Part shown: positions 52,392 to 60,712 of the stretch, piece by piece
How positions within the stretch are numbered: position 1 is the first letter of the stretch
How the letters are laid out: the number at the start of each line of letters is the position of its first letter
Assembly: GCF_914271485.1 (NCBI RefSeq)
Contig: NZ_CAJZAG010000004.1
Coordinates: forward strand, 186,001 to 250,000
DNA: 64,000 nt
Origin: Cupriavidus pampae
GTDB taxonomy: Bacteria; Pseudomonadota; Gammaproteobacteria; Burkholderiales; Burkholderiaceae
Direction of reading: 5' to 3'
Position numbers and translations under genes: made by a program
Notes under the pieces: model-generated
The model's input: the letters and a program-made list of their open reading frames with translations, nothing else
Database searches by the model: none
Told to the model about the DNA's origin: nothing

Positions 52392-53044
52392 ACGTCAATC
52401 ATCCACGACGGGATGGGCTTGGTCTCGAAATCGCGAATGACGCTGGCGGCATGATTCATCTGTAGCGTCAGCATGAGATGAGTCTGCCCCGTGGTATTGC
52501 CGTCGCTCACGATGATCACGGTGGAGAACTCGAGCCCCTCTGATCTGATCGTGCGTCGTCCGGTCAGGATCGCGAGCCGAAGAATATGCAGTGGAACGAA
52601 AGTCTCTGGCTGCTCCATGCGCTCGAATGCCACAGGTGCCAGCAACAGCGGCGTGCCGCCCAGTTCAGCGAAGCGTCGCCGCAGAGCCGCGCGGGCATCT
52701 TTCTCCAGCAGGGCCCCATACCCCCATTGTCCCGCTCGCGTGCGCGCGCGCACGCCGGGCTGCCACAACTCCCCCATCACGAGCCGCGACTCCCCGGCGC
52801 CAGCGAACACCTCGTCGCCACGCAGCCGCCAGATCCTGGCGGCTTGCCCCTGCAGGTCGAGCGCATAGGCGATCTGGCCGAAGACACGCTGGTAGCCAAC
52901 GATGCAATCGATATCGTCGTCGCACACGGCAACCGCGTCGCGCGGCAGGCGAGGATGGCGCAACTGGAAGCGGCTTGGCGAGCCCGGGTATTTGCCAGAC
53001 CAGGCGCGCGGCCCGGACTCCTGTTCGATGGTTCGAATGGACAT
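52388..53044 (-). CDS. Hypothetical protein, 218 aa
   Basis: I do not recognise this protein. Starting at ATG 53044 it reads MSIRTIEQESG and contains a Cys-Asp rich stretch AVCDDDIDCIVGYQRVFGQIAYALDL, a mixed alpha/beta middle, and ends ETKPIPSWMIDV. No signal peptide, membrane helix or known motif is visible. An upstream ATG at 53080 in the same frame is possible, and neither start has a clear ribosome site. It is wedged between the transposase remnant (4-bp overlap of ends) and the divergent pilus operon, 209 bp away. Confidence 0.6.
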   Translation of the reverse strand: MSIRTIEQESGPRAWSGKYPGSPSRFQLRHPRLPRDAVAVCDDDIDCIVGYQRVFGQIAYALDLQGQAARIWRLRGDEVFAGAGESRLVMGELWQPGVRARTRAGQWGYGALLEKDARAALRRRFAELGGTPLLLAPVAFERMEQPETFVPLHILRLAILTGRRTIRSEGLEFSTVIIVSDGNTTGQTHLMLTLQMNHAASVIRDFETKPIPSWMIDV

Positions 53045-53253
53045 GATGAATTTGCAGGGAGGATGGGGGCGCCTTGTCATTGTGGACGTAATGCGAGGTC
53101 GATCGGCAGGCACGGAGATTTCTTTGCTTTTCCGTTCGCGTTGGCGCCCGGCGCGCGGGCATGCGCGTGCAAGTCAAGTTTTCTCAAGGTCGGGCCGACC
53201 GGACCGAACGCGATCTACGCTGGCCATCCTGGAACTTTGGGGACGACCCTGCG

Positions 53254-53805
53254 ATGCACGACGAATCTGGCCTGACGCTGACGGAGCTGCTGGTGGCATT
53301 GGCCGTCATGGCCATGCTTGCCGTCGTCGCCATGCCAAGGCTCGGAGCGCTGGTACAGGGCAACCGGCTGGAAGCCATGGCGGGCGATGCCATGTCCGAT
53401 GTGGATTTCGCGATCAGCGAGGCAACACGCCGCGGGCAGACGGTCACGGTATGCCCGGCGGATCGCACGGGGGTCACGTGCGATGCTGGCGGCTCATGGA
53501 AGGATGACTGGATGGTGTTTGTGGATGTGAACGGGAATGGCGCGCTCGAGAAGGGCGACGTACTCGTCCGGCGTCGCGCAGCGTGGGGCGCTGGTGTCAC
53601 GATCAGCGCGCGCGCCACAAACGGGGGCGCGCAGCTGAAACGGCTGACGCTCAACCCGGAAGGCATGTTCACTGGACTTCCCTCTGGTGCTCGCCTGATT
53701 TTCGATTATCCGGACGCATTCGCCGAGGTCGTCCGGTGTGTCAGGTTCAGCAATTTCGCGAGCGAGTACATGGCGCTTGGCAGAGGAAAGCGCGAATGTC
53801 CATGA
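53254..53805 (+). CDS. fimT: Minor pseudopilin FimT/GspH
   Basis: This 183-aa type IV minor pilin has a leader MHDESG, with prepilin cleavage expected after Gly6, then LTLTELLVALAVMAMLAVVAMP with Glu at mature position 5. Position +1 is Leu rather than the usual Phe or Met. The globular part has the GspH features (CPADRTGVTCDAGGSWKDDWMVFVD). FimT proteins help pilus assembly and DNA uptake in some bacteria. It starts the minor-pilin operon; its stop overlaps pilV. Confidence 0.88.
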   Translation: MHDESGLTLTELLVALAVMAMLAVVAMPRLGALVQGNRLEAMAGDAMSDVDFAISEATRRGQTVTVCPADRTGVTCDAGGSWKDDWMVFVDVNGNGALEKGDVLVRRRAAWGAGVTISARATNGGAQLKRLTLNPEGMFTGLPSGARLIFDYPDAFAEVVRCVRFSNFASEYMALGRGKRECP

Positions 53806-54284
53806 GCTCGGTGGTGCGCGTGCCGCATGCCGGCGGCTTTTCGCTGATCGAAGCGCTCGTGGCGCTGGTCATCTCGTCGTTCCTCATGTTGGTGTTCATG
53901 AAGATGGCCGGGCTGCAGCTGCACCGGGCGCAGGAGTCGCGCACACGCGCGTTCGCCATCCATCAGATGCAAGGCATGGCCGCGGCGGTGTCCGTGAATC
54001 CAGCGTATTGGGTTTCGAAGTCCGCAGTGCCGGTAACCCTCAATCTTCAGTCGCCGACGGGGGGACCCGATTGCGAGCGGAGTCGCTGCAATCCGGCGCA
54101 ACTTGCGCAGTACGACATCGCGCGCTGGGGCGCAACCCTTGCGCTCAGGCTGAGCGCCCCAGAGGCAACGGTGGCATGTCAGGACGACTTGGGCATATCG
54201 GTGTGCAAGATCGAGCTTTCGTGGCAAGAGCGCGGGGCCGCACCGTCGGCACGATCGAAATTGGCGTTGCGGTTCACGCCATGA
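53796..54284 (+). CDS. pilV: Minor pilin PilV
   Basis: This 162-aa minor pilin has the prepilin site AGG|FSLIEALVALVISSFLML with Glu at +5, then a Cys-containing globular domain (GGPDCERSRCNPAQLAQYDIARW) typical of PilV. GAGGAAAG precedes the ATG, inside the end of fimT. It ends with ATGA overlap to pilW. It should form part of the tip complex with PilW, PilX, PilE and PilY1. Confidence 0.88.
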   Translation: MSMSSVVRVPHAGGFSLIEALVALVISSFLMLVFMKMAGLQLHRAQESRTRAFAIHQMQGMAAAVSVNPAYWVSKSAVPVTLNLQSPTGGPDCERSRCNPAQLAQYDIARWGATLALRLSAPEATVACQDDLGISVCKIELSWQERGAAPSARSKLALRFTP

Positions 54285-55006
54285 CCGGTGCTTCGATGCG
54301 TGTCCGCCCAACGCAAAGCGGCCAGTCGCTGATCTCATTGCTGGTGGGATTGACGCTCGGCGTCATCATGCTGGGCGCGATGTCCGCGATGTACTACAGC
54401 CTGAAGACTTCGTTCAACGAGCAAGTGCGATTTGCCAGGCTGACCGCGATCGAGTTGCGGCTGATGGACTCGCTTACCCATACCGTTCAGACCGCGGGCT
54501 TTTATCCATTCACCGAGTACAACGGCATGCCACGCACGCTATTTGCCTCGGCCCCGAACTGGAGTGCGGGTCAGGCGCTGGGCGGCACTTCGGGCAACGG
54601 GCTCGTCGCCAGCATCTTCCGCACGCGATTCCGTATCGATGGCCGCGAACAGATTCGCGATTGCGGTGGCGCGCTGGAGTTGCCGGGCGCGGCGACGATG
54701 TTCGCGCAGGCCTTGAGCGTCAACAACGCCGGTGAACTCGAGTGCGCGGTGTACGACGCGTCCGGCGTACAGACGAAGCTTTACTCGCTGGCGAAATCCG
54801 TAACGGGCTTCTTGGTGAGCTACGGCGTGGATGACGATGCCGATGGCAACGTCGATCAGTACCTCGACGCGACCGCCGTGGACAAGGCACGGGCGTGGAC
54901 CCGTGTCGCAACGGTGAAATTCGCGCTCACGCTCGCCCACGGGCTGCGAGCCGGCGAGCCACCGCAGACACTCACGCATGTGGTGAAGGTGATGAACCGT
55001 GACTGA
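54281..55006 (+). CDS. pilW: Minor pilin PilW
   Basis: This 241-aa PilW-type minor pilin has a leader ending QSG, then QSLISLLVGLTLGVIMLGAMSAMY. The usual Glu at mature position 5 is replaced by Ser, and +1 is Gln, so processing or assembly may differ from normal pilins. The rest fits PilW (LRLMDSLTHTVQTAGFYP, VSYGVDDDADGNVDQYLDA, a Ca-type acidic loop). It overlaps pilV and pilX. Confidence 0.87.
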   Translation: MTGASMRVRPTQSGQSLISLLVGLTLGVIMLGAMSAMYYSLKTSFNEQVRFARLTAIELRLMDSLTHTVQTAGFYPFTEYNGMPRTLFASAPNWSAGQALGGTSGNGLVASIFRTRFRIDGREQIRDCGGALELPGAATMFAQALSVNNAGELECAVYDASGVQTKLYSLAKSVTGFLVSYGVDDDADGNVDQYLDATAVDKARAWTRVATVKFALTLAHGLRAGEPPQTLTHVVKVMNRD

Positions 55007-55544
55007 ACCCATTCGAGCGCGCGAGCGCGGCTTTGTGCTCCTGTTCTCGCTGTTTCTTGCGATTGTGCTTGGCGCGCTCGGCGTCGCCATGCTGCGCGGC
55101 GCGTCGGTGCGCGAGCGTGTAGCCGGTAACGCTATCGACAAGCAACGCGCACTGCGGGTCGCGGAGGACGCACTGCAGTATGCCGAGACCTGGCTCGTGC
55201 GAGAACAGGGCGACGTCGCGGTGCAATGCACCGGCGTGACCGATGCCAGCAAGAGCGGGCGGCTGCGGGTCTGCAGTAGCGCGCTAGGCAACCCATCGGA
55301 ACTGCCATGGCCCGAGCGCACCGAGAACCTGCCACGGCCGGGAGGCCAGTTGCCGGGCAACACGGCGCCACCCAGCGCGGTACATATCGCGGAAGTCGGC
55401 GTGGCCGGCAACGGCCTGACTCGCTATTACCAGATTACCGCAGTGGGATACGGCGAGACAGGTACCCCCGGCGCCGGCGCCGTAGCGGTCCTGCGCAGTA
55501 CCTTCAAGCTCGGCACCGCCGCGCGCAACCTTGGAGTGCCTTAA
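54999..55544 (+). CDS. pilX: Minor pilin PilX
   Basis: This 181-aa PilX-type protein starts at GTG inside the end of pilW. The N-terminus ERGFVLLFSLFLAIVLGALGVAMLRGASVRERVAGN matches the PilX_N pattern, with cleavage after Gly11. As is common for PilX, Glu5 is not present. The stop overlaps the pilY1 start (TAATG). Confidence 0.86.
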   Translation: MTEPIRARERGFVLLFSLFLAIVLGALGVAMLRGASVRERVAGNAIDKQRALRVAEDALQYAETWLVREQGDVAVQCTGVTDASKSGRLRVCSSALGNPSELPWPERTENLPRPGGQLPGNTAPPSAVHIAEVGVAGNGLTRYYQITAVGYGETGTPGAGAVAVLRSTFKLGTAARNLGVP

Positions 55545-58500
55545 TGCAATTTCGTCGATCGTTGATCTCCCTCGCGTCACTCGTGCTGCTGATAAATGGC
55601 GGGGCGGCCCGAGCGCAGTCGAGTGCGACGAGCTCGGGCAGTGTGCAGTTCATTGATGACGACCTGACCGGGACCTCGTCGCGCTATGACTGGATCCCCT
55701 TCGACGGTGCCTGCCTTACCGCGGGGGATGGCACTGGAACGATTCCCGCCTGCAAGACCCTGCGCTATTACAACGGCACGGTGCAGGTGGGCGGCAAGAA
55801 TGGCCGCCTGCCCGATCCGGCTGGCTCGGGGGCGTTGCGACTGACCAATGGCGACTTTGAGTACGAGGGGTGGGGCACCGGGAACAATAGCGACAATCAG
55901 CGCGGGGCGGTGGTGTCGAAGTTCACGTTTCCAAACCACGAAGGCATCGACCTGACATTCACCACAGTCACCTACGGCGGCGATGGCTACGAGCGCAGGG
56001 GTGCCGACGGTTTGAGCTTTTTCCTCGCCGACGGGGCCCGGTCGCCCTCGATCGGTGCCGCCGGAGGGGCGCTTGGATATAACTGCTCGAACGGCGCGAC
56101 TCCACCTGACGGCGTGGCCGGTGCCTACCTCGGTATTGGCATCGATGAGTACGGCAATTTCTCCAGTCCTTCCGACACGACCAGCAGCGGGGACGGTTTC
56201 GTGCCGAACCGTATCGTCGTGCGCGGCGCAGGCGACACCAACTGGGAAGGCTTTACGCGACAGTTTCCACAGCTTTATTCGTCGGCAAATGCAGGGATGC
56301 GCGACGCCATCATCAGTGCGGCGTGCCAGAGCGGTTGGACGCACGCGGCGGGTGCGTTACCCAATTACCGTTTCCTGCGAGGAAGCACGTTGCCGGGGCC
56401 CATGGCGAAACAGCATGGCGAAGATCGACCCATGCGCGACAAGGCGTTGCCGATCACCTACGCGATGCGGCTAACGCAGAACGGCCGGCTCAGCCTGCAT
56501 TACAGCTACAACGGTGGCGTGGCGACACCGATGTTCGACGACGTCGATATCGTTGCCATCAACGGCAAGCCGCCCGCAACGCTGCGCTTTGGCTTTGCGG
56601 CGAGTACCGGTGCCGGCAGCAACGTACACGAGATCACCTGCTTCAAGGCCAAGCCGGCAAGCCGCGCGGAGACCAGCGCCGCGGTAGGACAGGACCCGGC
56701 AAGGCGTACAGATGGCGGTCCGCAGTTCTACTTCAGCGCGTACGACGAACGCTTCTGGACTGGTCGCCTGACCGCGTATGGGGTCGCTTCCCGTCAGGAT
56801 GGACACGTGGAACTTGAATCCCAGCCACGATGGGACGCGGCCTGTGCGTTGACCGCAGGGACCTGCGCGGCGACGGGCGCGTCGTCGAACGGGCTGGCTG
56901 CGTCCGCGCGCACGATGCTGACATGGGATGGTGCGAAAGGCGTGCCGTTACGGTGGTCATCACTATCGGCATCGCAGCAGCGCAGTCTCGGCCCCACGGC
57001 GGCAGGGGGCGTTTCCGGAGAGCGGGCGTTGAACTACCTGCGGGGTGCGCGTGAGGACGAACTCGACAGTCCAACGGGAGGCACACTGCGCAAGCGCCAG
57101 GGGCTGCTTGGCGACATCATGCATTCGAGCCCGGTGTGGGTCGGTGCGCCTGATGCGTCGTTCGGCGCCGATATGCAGGACCGCCTTTACCCGACCAGCC
57201 GCGCGAAGGAGCCAGTGGGAAGCTACGCCGCTTTCAAGGTACGCGGCGCATTACGCCAGCACGTCGCATATGTTGGCGCGAATGACGGATTGCTGCACGG
57301 ATTCCGCGCCGGCGGCGGGCAGGCGATCCGAAACGACGGCGTGGAGATACTGGCGTACATGCCTTCACCGGTCGTCGACGTCGTGCGCGCGAAGACGACG
57401 CAGTACGACCTGACGTCGCCGCAATACGCGCACAACCTGTTTGTCGATGGCACACCGGGTACCGGCGATCTCTACTATGGCGGCGCCTGGCACACCTGGC
57501 TGGTGGGCGGGCTGGGCGGCGGCGCGCGCGACCAGGGGCCGATTGCCGACGATACGACGCCATCTGCCGGCATGATCTACGCGCTCGACGTCACCGATCC
57601 CGACGCCTTCAGCGAGAAGGACGCACAACGCATCGTGCTCGGCGAATGGTCGTCGGCACGCCTGAACCAGCCGGGCGTATGCAATGTGGCCAATTGCGGC
57701 GGCCATCTTGGCATGGTGCAGGGCAAGCCGCTGATCCGCCGACTGCACAACGGCAAATGGGCAGTTCTGTTCGGCAACGGCGCCAATAGCGAGCGCGGCT
57801 CGGCGGGATTGTTCGTCATGATCGTCGACCCCGACAAAGGGGCGGGCGCGGCGACGTTCCGCTATCTCGACACTGGCCACGGCCGTGCACAGGATCCGCT
57901 CAAGACCCAGCGCAGGAACGGCATCGTCGAGGTGACCGCCGCCGATCTCGACGAAGACCGCATCACTGACTACGTCTATGCCGGCGACCTGTTCGGCAAC
58001 GTGTGGCGTTTCGACCTGACCGATCAGGATCCGGCGCAGTGGGGAGCGTCGGGGGGAGCGTCGGGGGGCGCGTCGGCGACACCGATCTACGCGACGGAAG
58101 GCATGCCTATCTCCACCAGCGTCGTGGCCGCTGCCGTGCCGCAGCCGGGAGGGCGGCCGCGGGTAATGCTGAACTTCGGCACGGGTCGGCGCTACGAGCA
58201 GACGCTACAGGCCGGCGGCGAGTATGCGCGCGGGCAACATGCCGTTCATGGTGTATGGGATTCGGGCTTCGACGCCTGGAATGCGCGTGCACTGCACATA
58301 TTCCATTACGCGTCGCTGCCCGCGCCGCGCACGCTGCGGGCCAAGGACCTGCTCGCCCAGACTGCCAGCGCGCTGACCGGTTCCGTTGGCGGGCCGGCGC
58401 TACGTGCCGTGAGCAACGGCGCCGTATGCTGGAAGGCGGGCGCGGGGTGCCCGCAGGCCCAGTCGGGCTGGCGTCTGACGCTACCCGGCAAGGACGAACA

Positions 58501-58864
58501 GGTGTTGCACGATCCGACGATGATGGGTGGCATGCTGGTCTTCAATACCACGATACCGCCGGCGCCTATTGCGTCGAACGTGCTGTCTTGCACCACGCCC
58601 GAGACGAAGGGCTTCACGATGGCGGTACGCCTGGATAGTGGTGGGGCAAACGCGCGCTCATTCTTCGACGCTCCCGGTTTGCCTGCTACGTCCATCGTAA
58701 GTGGCATGGGTCTGGACGGCGTCGGTACACCGGTGACGTTCACCAGGAATGGCAAGACCTATATGGTCCAGCAGAACAAGGAAGGCGGCGGCAAGCTGAC
58801 CCAGATCCGTCCCGAGACCGACGACAAGAAGGGCGCGCGTATCAACTGGGCGAAGCTGCGATGA
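55544..58864 (+). CDS. pilY1: PilY1-type pilus tip adhesin with lectin-like N-terminus
   Basis: This 1106-aa secreted protein has signal peptide FRRSLISLASLVLLINGGAARA. Residues about 30-265 look like an L-type (legume-like) lectin fold: GADGLSFFLADG at 153-164 and YLGIGIDEYGNFSSPSD near 200. This region takes the place of the von Willebrand A domain found in P. aeruginosa PilY1. The C-terminal half is the PilY beta-propeller (HSSPVWVGAP, YVGANDGLLHGF, VTAADLDEDRITDYVYAGDLFGNVWRFDL) with a calcium loop Asp801-x-Asp803-x-Asp805 to Asp809. A triple GAS repeat lies at about 838. TAATG overlaps pilX. Confidence 0.9.
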   Translation: MQFRRSLISLASLVLLINGGAARAQSSATSSGSVQFIDDDLTGTSSRYDWIPFDGACLTAGDGTGTIPACKTLRYYNGTVQVGGKNGRLPDPAGSGALRLTNGDFEYEGWGTGNNSDNQRGAVVSKFTFPNHEGIDLTFTTVTYGGDGYERRGADGLSFFLADGARSPSIGAAGGALGYNCSNGATPPDGVAGAYLGIGIDEYGNFSSPSDTTSSGDGFVPNRIVVRGAGDTNWEGFTRQFPQLYSSANAGMRDAIISAACQSGWTHAAGALPNYRFLRGSTLPGPMAKQHGEDRPMRDKALPITYAMRLTQNGRLSLHYSYNGGVATPMFDDVDIVAINGKPPATLRFGFAASTGAGSNVHEITCFKAKPASRAETSAAVGQDPARRTDGGPQFYFSAYDERFWTGRLTAYGVASRQDGHVELESQPRWDAACALTAGTCAATGASSNGLAASARTMLTWDGAKGVPLRWSSLSASQQRSLGPTAAGGVSGERALNYLRGAREDELDSPTGGTLRKRQGLLGDIMHSSPVWVGAPDASFGADMQDRLYPTSRAKEPVGSYAAFKVRGALRQHVAYVGANDGLLHGFRAGGGQAIRNDGVEILAYMPSPVVDVVRAKTTQYDLTSPQYAHNLFVDGTPGTGDLYYGGAWHTWLVGGLGGGARDQGPIADDTTPSAGMIYALDVTDPDAFSEKDAQRIVLGEWSSARLNQPGVCNVANCGGHLGMVQGKPLIRRLHNGKWAVLFGNGANSERGSAGLFVMIVDPDKGAGAATFRYLDTGHGRAQDPLKTQRRNGIVEVTAADLDEDRITDYVYAGDLFGNVWRFDLTDQDPAQWGASGGASGGASATPIYATEGMPISTSVVAAAVPQPGGRPRVMLNFGTGRRYEQTLQAGGEYARGQHAVHGVWDSGFDAWNARALHIFHYASLPAPRTLRAKDLLAQTASALTGSVGGPALRAVSNGAVCWKAGAGCPQAQSGWRLTLPGKDEQVLHDPTMMGGMLVFNTTIPPAPIASNVLSCTTPETKGFTMAVRLDSGGANARSFFDAPGLPATSIVSGMGLDGVGTPVTFTRNGKTYMVQQNKEGGGKLTQIRPETDDKKGARINWAKLR

Positions 58865-59382
58865 GCGGCGCCGTGGTCGATGCGATGACAGGACGCAAGC
58901 GCCTGCCCCAGCGGCTTACGTGGCAGCCGCGGCGCGGCTTCACGCTGATGGAGTTGATGGTGGCCGTAGCCATCGTGGCGATCCTTGCAGCCATCGCCGT
59001 CTCCAACTATCGCGAGCATGTGGCGGCCGTGCGCCGCGCCGACGCGCGCGCGGCCCTGCTCGATATCGCGGCCCGCCAGGCCCGCCATATGACGATGCAC
59101 GGTGCATACACATCCGATGCCGTGGACCTGGATCCTGAGCTGAAAGGGACCCAATTCCCTTTGAGTGTCGTCGGTGGCCGACTGTCCCGTGCAAAGGCAT
59201 CCGATAAGCAAGCCGTCTGGTACCGCGTGTCCGTCACGCTCACGCGACAGGGGCAGGGTTTCGAAGCGACGGCGCAACCCGTCAACGGCCAAAGCGACGA
59301 TCGCTGTGGCGTGTTCGTACTCGACGACCTTGGCCAGCAGTCAACTCGAGCGGCTTCTCCGGCCGCTTCGCAGTGCTGGTAA
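58861..59382 (+). CDS. pilE: Minor pilin PilE
   Basis: This 173-aa pilin has an unusually long 26-residue leader ending QPRRG and the prepilin site RRG|FTLMELMVAVAIVAILAAIAV with Glu5. The C-terminal Cys pair (DDRCGVFVLDDLGQQ and the terminal QCW) forms the D-loop disulfide. ATGA overlap with pilY1 makes it the last gene of the minor-pilin operon. A 127-bp gap then leads to the major-type pilin. Confidence 0.88.
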   Translation: MSGAVVDAMTGRKRLPQRLTWQPRRGFTLMELMVAVAIVAILAAIAVSNYREHVAAVRRADARAALLDIAARQARHMTMHGAYTSDAVDLDPELKGTQFPLSVVGGRLSRAKASDKQAVWYRVSVTLTRQGQGFEATAQPVNGQSDDRCGVFVLDDLGQQSTRAASPAASQCW

Positions 59383-59451
59383 AGCGCGCCGCAATCATCA
59401 AGATTTGCCAATTACGAGATACCCGGCCCCCTCGCGTGATGTCATGAATGC

Positions 59452-59476
59452 TGCCGATCGGCATCGTGCCGATCGG
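59452..59476 (+). promoter_or_regulatory. Tandem GCCGATCGGC palindromes before pilA1
   Basis: TGCCGATCGGCA (59452-59463) is a perfect 12-bp palindrome, and TGCCGATCGG is repeated at 59467-59476 with a 15-bp period, 33 bp upstream of the pilin ATG. It may be an operator or fold in the 5' leader of the mRNA. No -24/-12 (sigma-54) promoter was found, although many pilA genes use one. Confidence 0.5.
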
Positions 59477-59509
59477 TCAATTCATTGATCGAACAGGGAG
59501 GTCAGCATC

Positions 59510-59995
59510 ATGTATTTCAGCCGTACCACTCGCTCCGCGCAGACACTTCAAAAGCGTTCGAAGGGCTTCACCATGATCGAACTGATGGTCGTGGTGGCCA
59601 TCATCGGCATCCTCGCGGCGATTGCCGTGCCCCAGTATCAGGACTATACGGCTCGTACGCAGATGACGCGTGCGGTCGGTGAACTGTCTGCCTACAAGAC
59701 CGGTGTCGAGGATCACCTGTTGCGCGGGGTGACCACGATCGTTAATTCGGACCTCGGCTACGTGCAATCAAATATCACTATCGAATACAAGCCGGCGGGC
59801 ACGACGCTGTGGACCTACGACTCGACCGCCAAGACTGGCAAGCTCGCGGTGACCATGGGCCAGAATGCCAGCACCGCGGTCAGCGGCACAGTGGTCACGC
59901 TGAGTCGCGACGCGACCGGTACTTGGACTTGCGCCATCGTGGGCGCCAAAACGGGCGGATGGAAAGACTCGTACAAGCCCGCCATTTGCGCCTAA
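59510..59995 (+). CDS. pilA: Type IV pilin, first of a tandem pair
   Basis: This 161-aa type IVa pilin has leader ...QKRSKG and the cleavage site KG|FTMIELMVVVAIIGILAAIAVPQYQDYTART with Glu5. The globular domain keeps the helix AVGELSAYKTGVEDHLLRG and a C-terminal Cys loop (WTCAIVGAK and terminal PAICA). GGGAGG precedes the ATG. It is likely the major pilin, judged by its strong ribosome site and own leader. The second pilin gene follows after 140 bp. Confidence 0.88.
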   Translation: MYFSRTTRSAQTLQKRSKGFTMIELMVVVAIIGILAAIAVPQYQDYTARTQMTRAVGELSAYKTGVEDHLLRGVTTIVNSDLGYVQSNITIEYKPAGTTLWTYDSTAKTGKLAVTMGQNASTAVSGTVVTLSRDATGTWTCAIVGAKTGGWKDSYKPAICA

Positions 59996-60051
59996 GTCGG
60001 AGGCAGGGTTTTTCTTGCGCGCCGGCGCCTTAGGTCGCCATCGGCCTGACA

Positions 60052-60096
60052 ACGCCACGGCGACGCGCAAGGTGACACGCGCGCGCGCCGTGGCGT
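60052..60096 (+). terminator. Large hairpin between the two pilin genes
   Basis: Perfect 11-bp arms ACGCCACGGCG (60052-60062) and CGCCGTGGCGT (60086-60096) with a 23-nt loop lie 57 nt after the first pilin stop. No T-run follows, so it may attenuate transcription or protect the upstream mRNA rather than fully terminate. Confidence 0.5.
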
Positions 60097-60135
60097 GTCA
60101 CCGATTCCACTACCCCTTGCGAAAGGCCAGTCTCT

Positions 60136-60624
60136 ATGTTTCCGAGCCGCACGCGTAAGGCGCAGGCAGGCTTCACGATGATCGAGTTGATGGTCGTCGT
60201 AGCTATCGTTGGTGTCCTTGCAGCATTCGCCGTACCGCAGTATCAGGAATACTCGTCGCGCACGCAGATGACGCGCGCGGTGGCGGAAATCTCCGCCTAC
60301 AAGACTAGCGTGGAAACCCTCCTGATCGAGGGCAAGACCACGATCTACGCGAAGGAGCTGGGTTACGTCCAGTCCAATCTCACCAACGCCATCAACGCGG
60401 GCGGTCTGTGGACCTACACGAAAGCCAGCAACACCGGCTATCTCGAAGTCATCATAGGCGGGAATGCTAGCACTGCGATCAACGGGACACGCATCCGGCT
60501 TACCCGCGACGCGATGGGCACGTGGAGCTGCACGATAGCGGCACCCTCCGATCGCTCGGCCTGGCGCAAGTCATATGTTCCGCCGGGTTGCTCGGAGACG
60601 TCAGCGCCAGCTGCCAGTCCATAG
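60136..60624 (+). CDS. Type IV pilin, second of a tandem pair
   Basis: This 162-aa paralogue of the preceding pilin shares FTMIELMVVVAI, VPQYQ, Y, SRTQMTRAV and LGYVQSN-type segments, while the C-terminal half diverges. Glu5 and the Cys loop (WSCTIAAP ... PPGCSE) are kept. The leader is short (MFPSRTRKAQAG). A GAAAGG site lies upstream. It may be an alternative major subunit or a minor one. A strong terminator follows 43 bp after the stop. Confidence 0.87.
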   Translation: MFPSRTRKAQAGFTMIELMVVVAIVGVLAAFAVPQYQEYSSRTQMTRAVAEISAYKTSVETLLIEGKTTIYAKELGYVQSNLTNAINAGGLWTYTKASNTGYLEVIIGGNASTAINGTRIRLTRDAMGTWSCTIAAPSDRSAWRKSYVPPGCSETSAPAASP

Positions 60625-60666
60625 AAAGGACGACGCGCTCTAAGGAAATTCAGGGGAGGATGGGGT

Positions 60667-60709
60667 GCCGATAGCGGAGAATGCAATTTCCGCTATCGGC
60701 TTTTTTTTT
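60667..60709 (+). terminator. Strong Rho-independent terminator after the pilin genes
   Basis: Perfect 12-bp arms GCCGATAGCGGA / TCCGCTATCGGC with a 10-nt loop are followed by nine Ts. It directly abuts the end of the convergent pilQ gene. Confidence 0.95.
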
Positions 60710-60712
60710 CGC

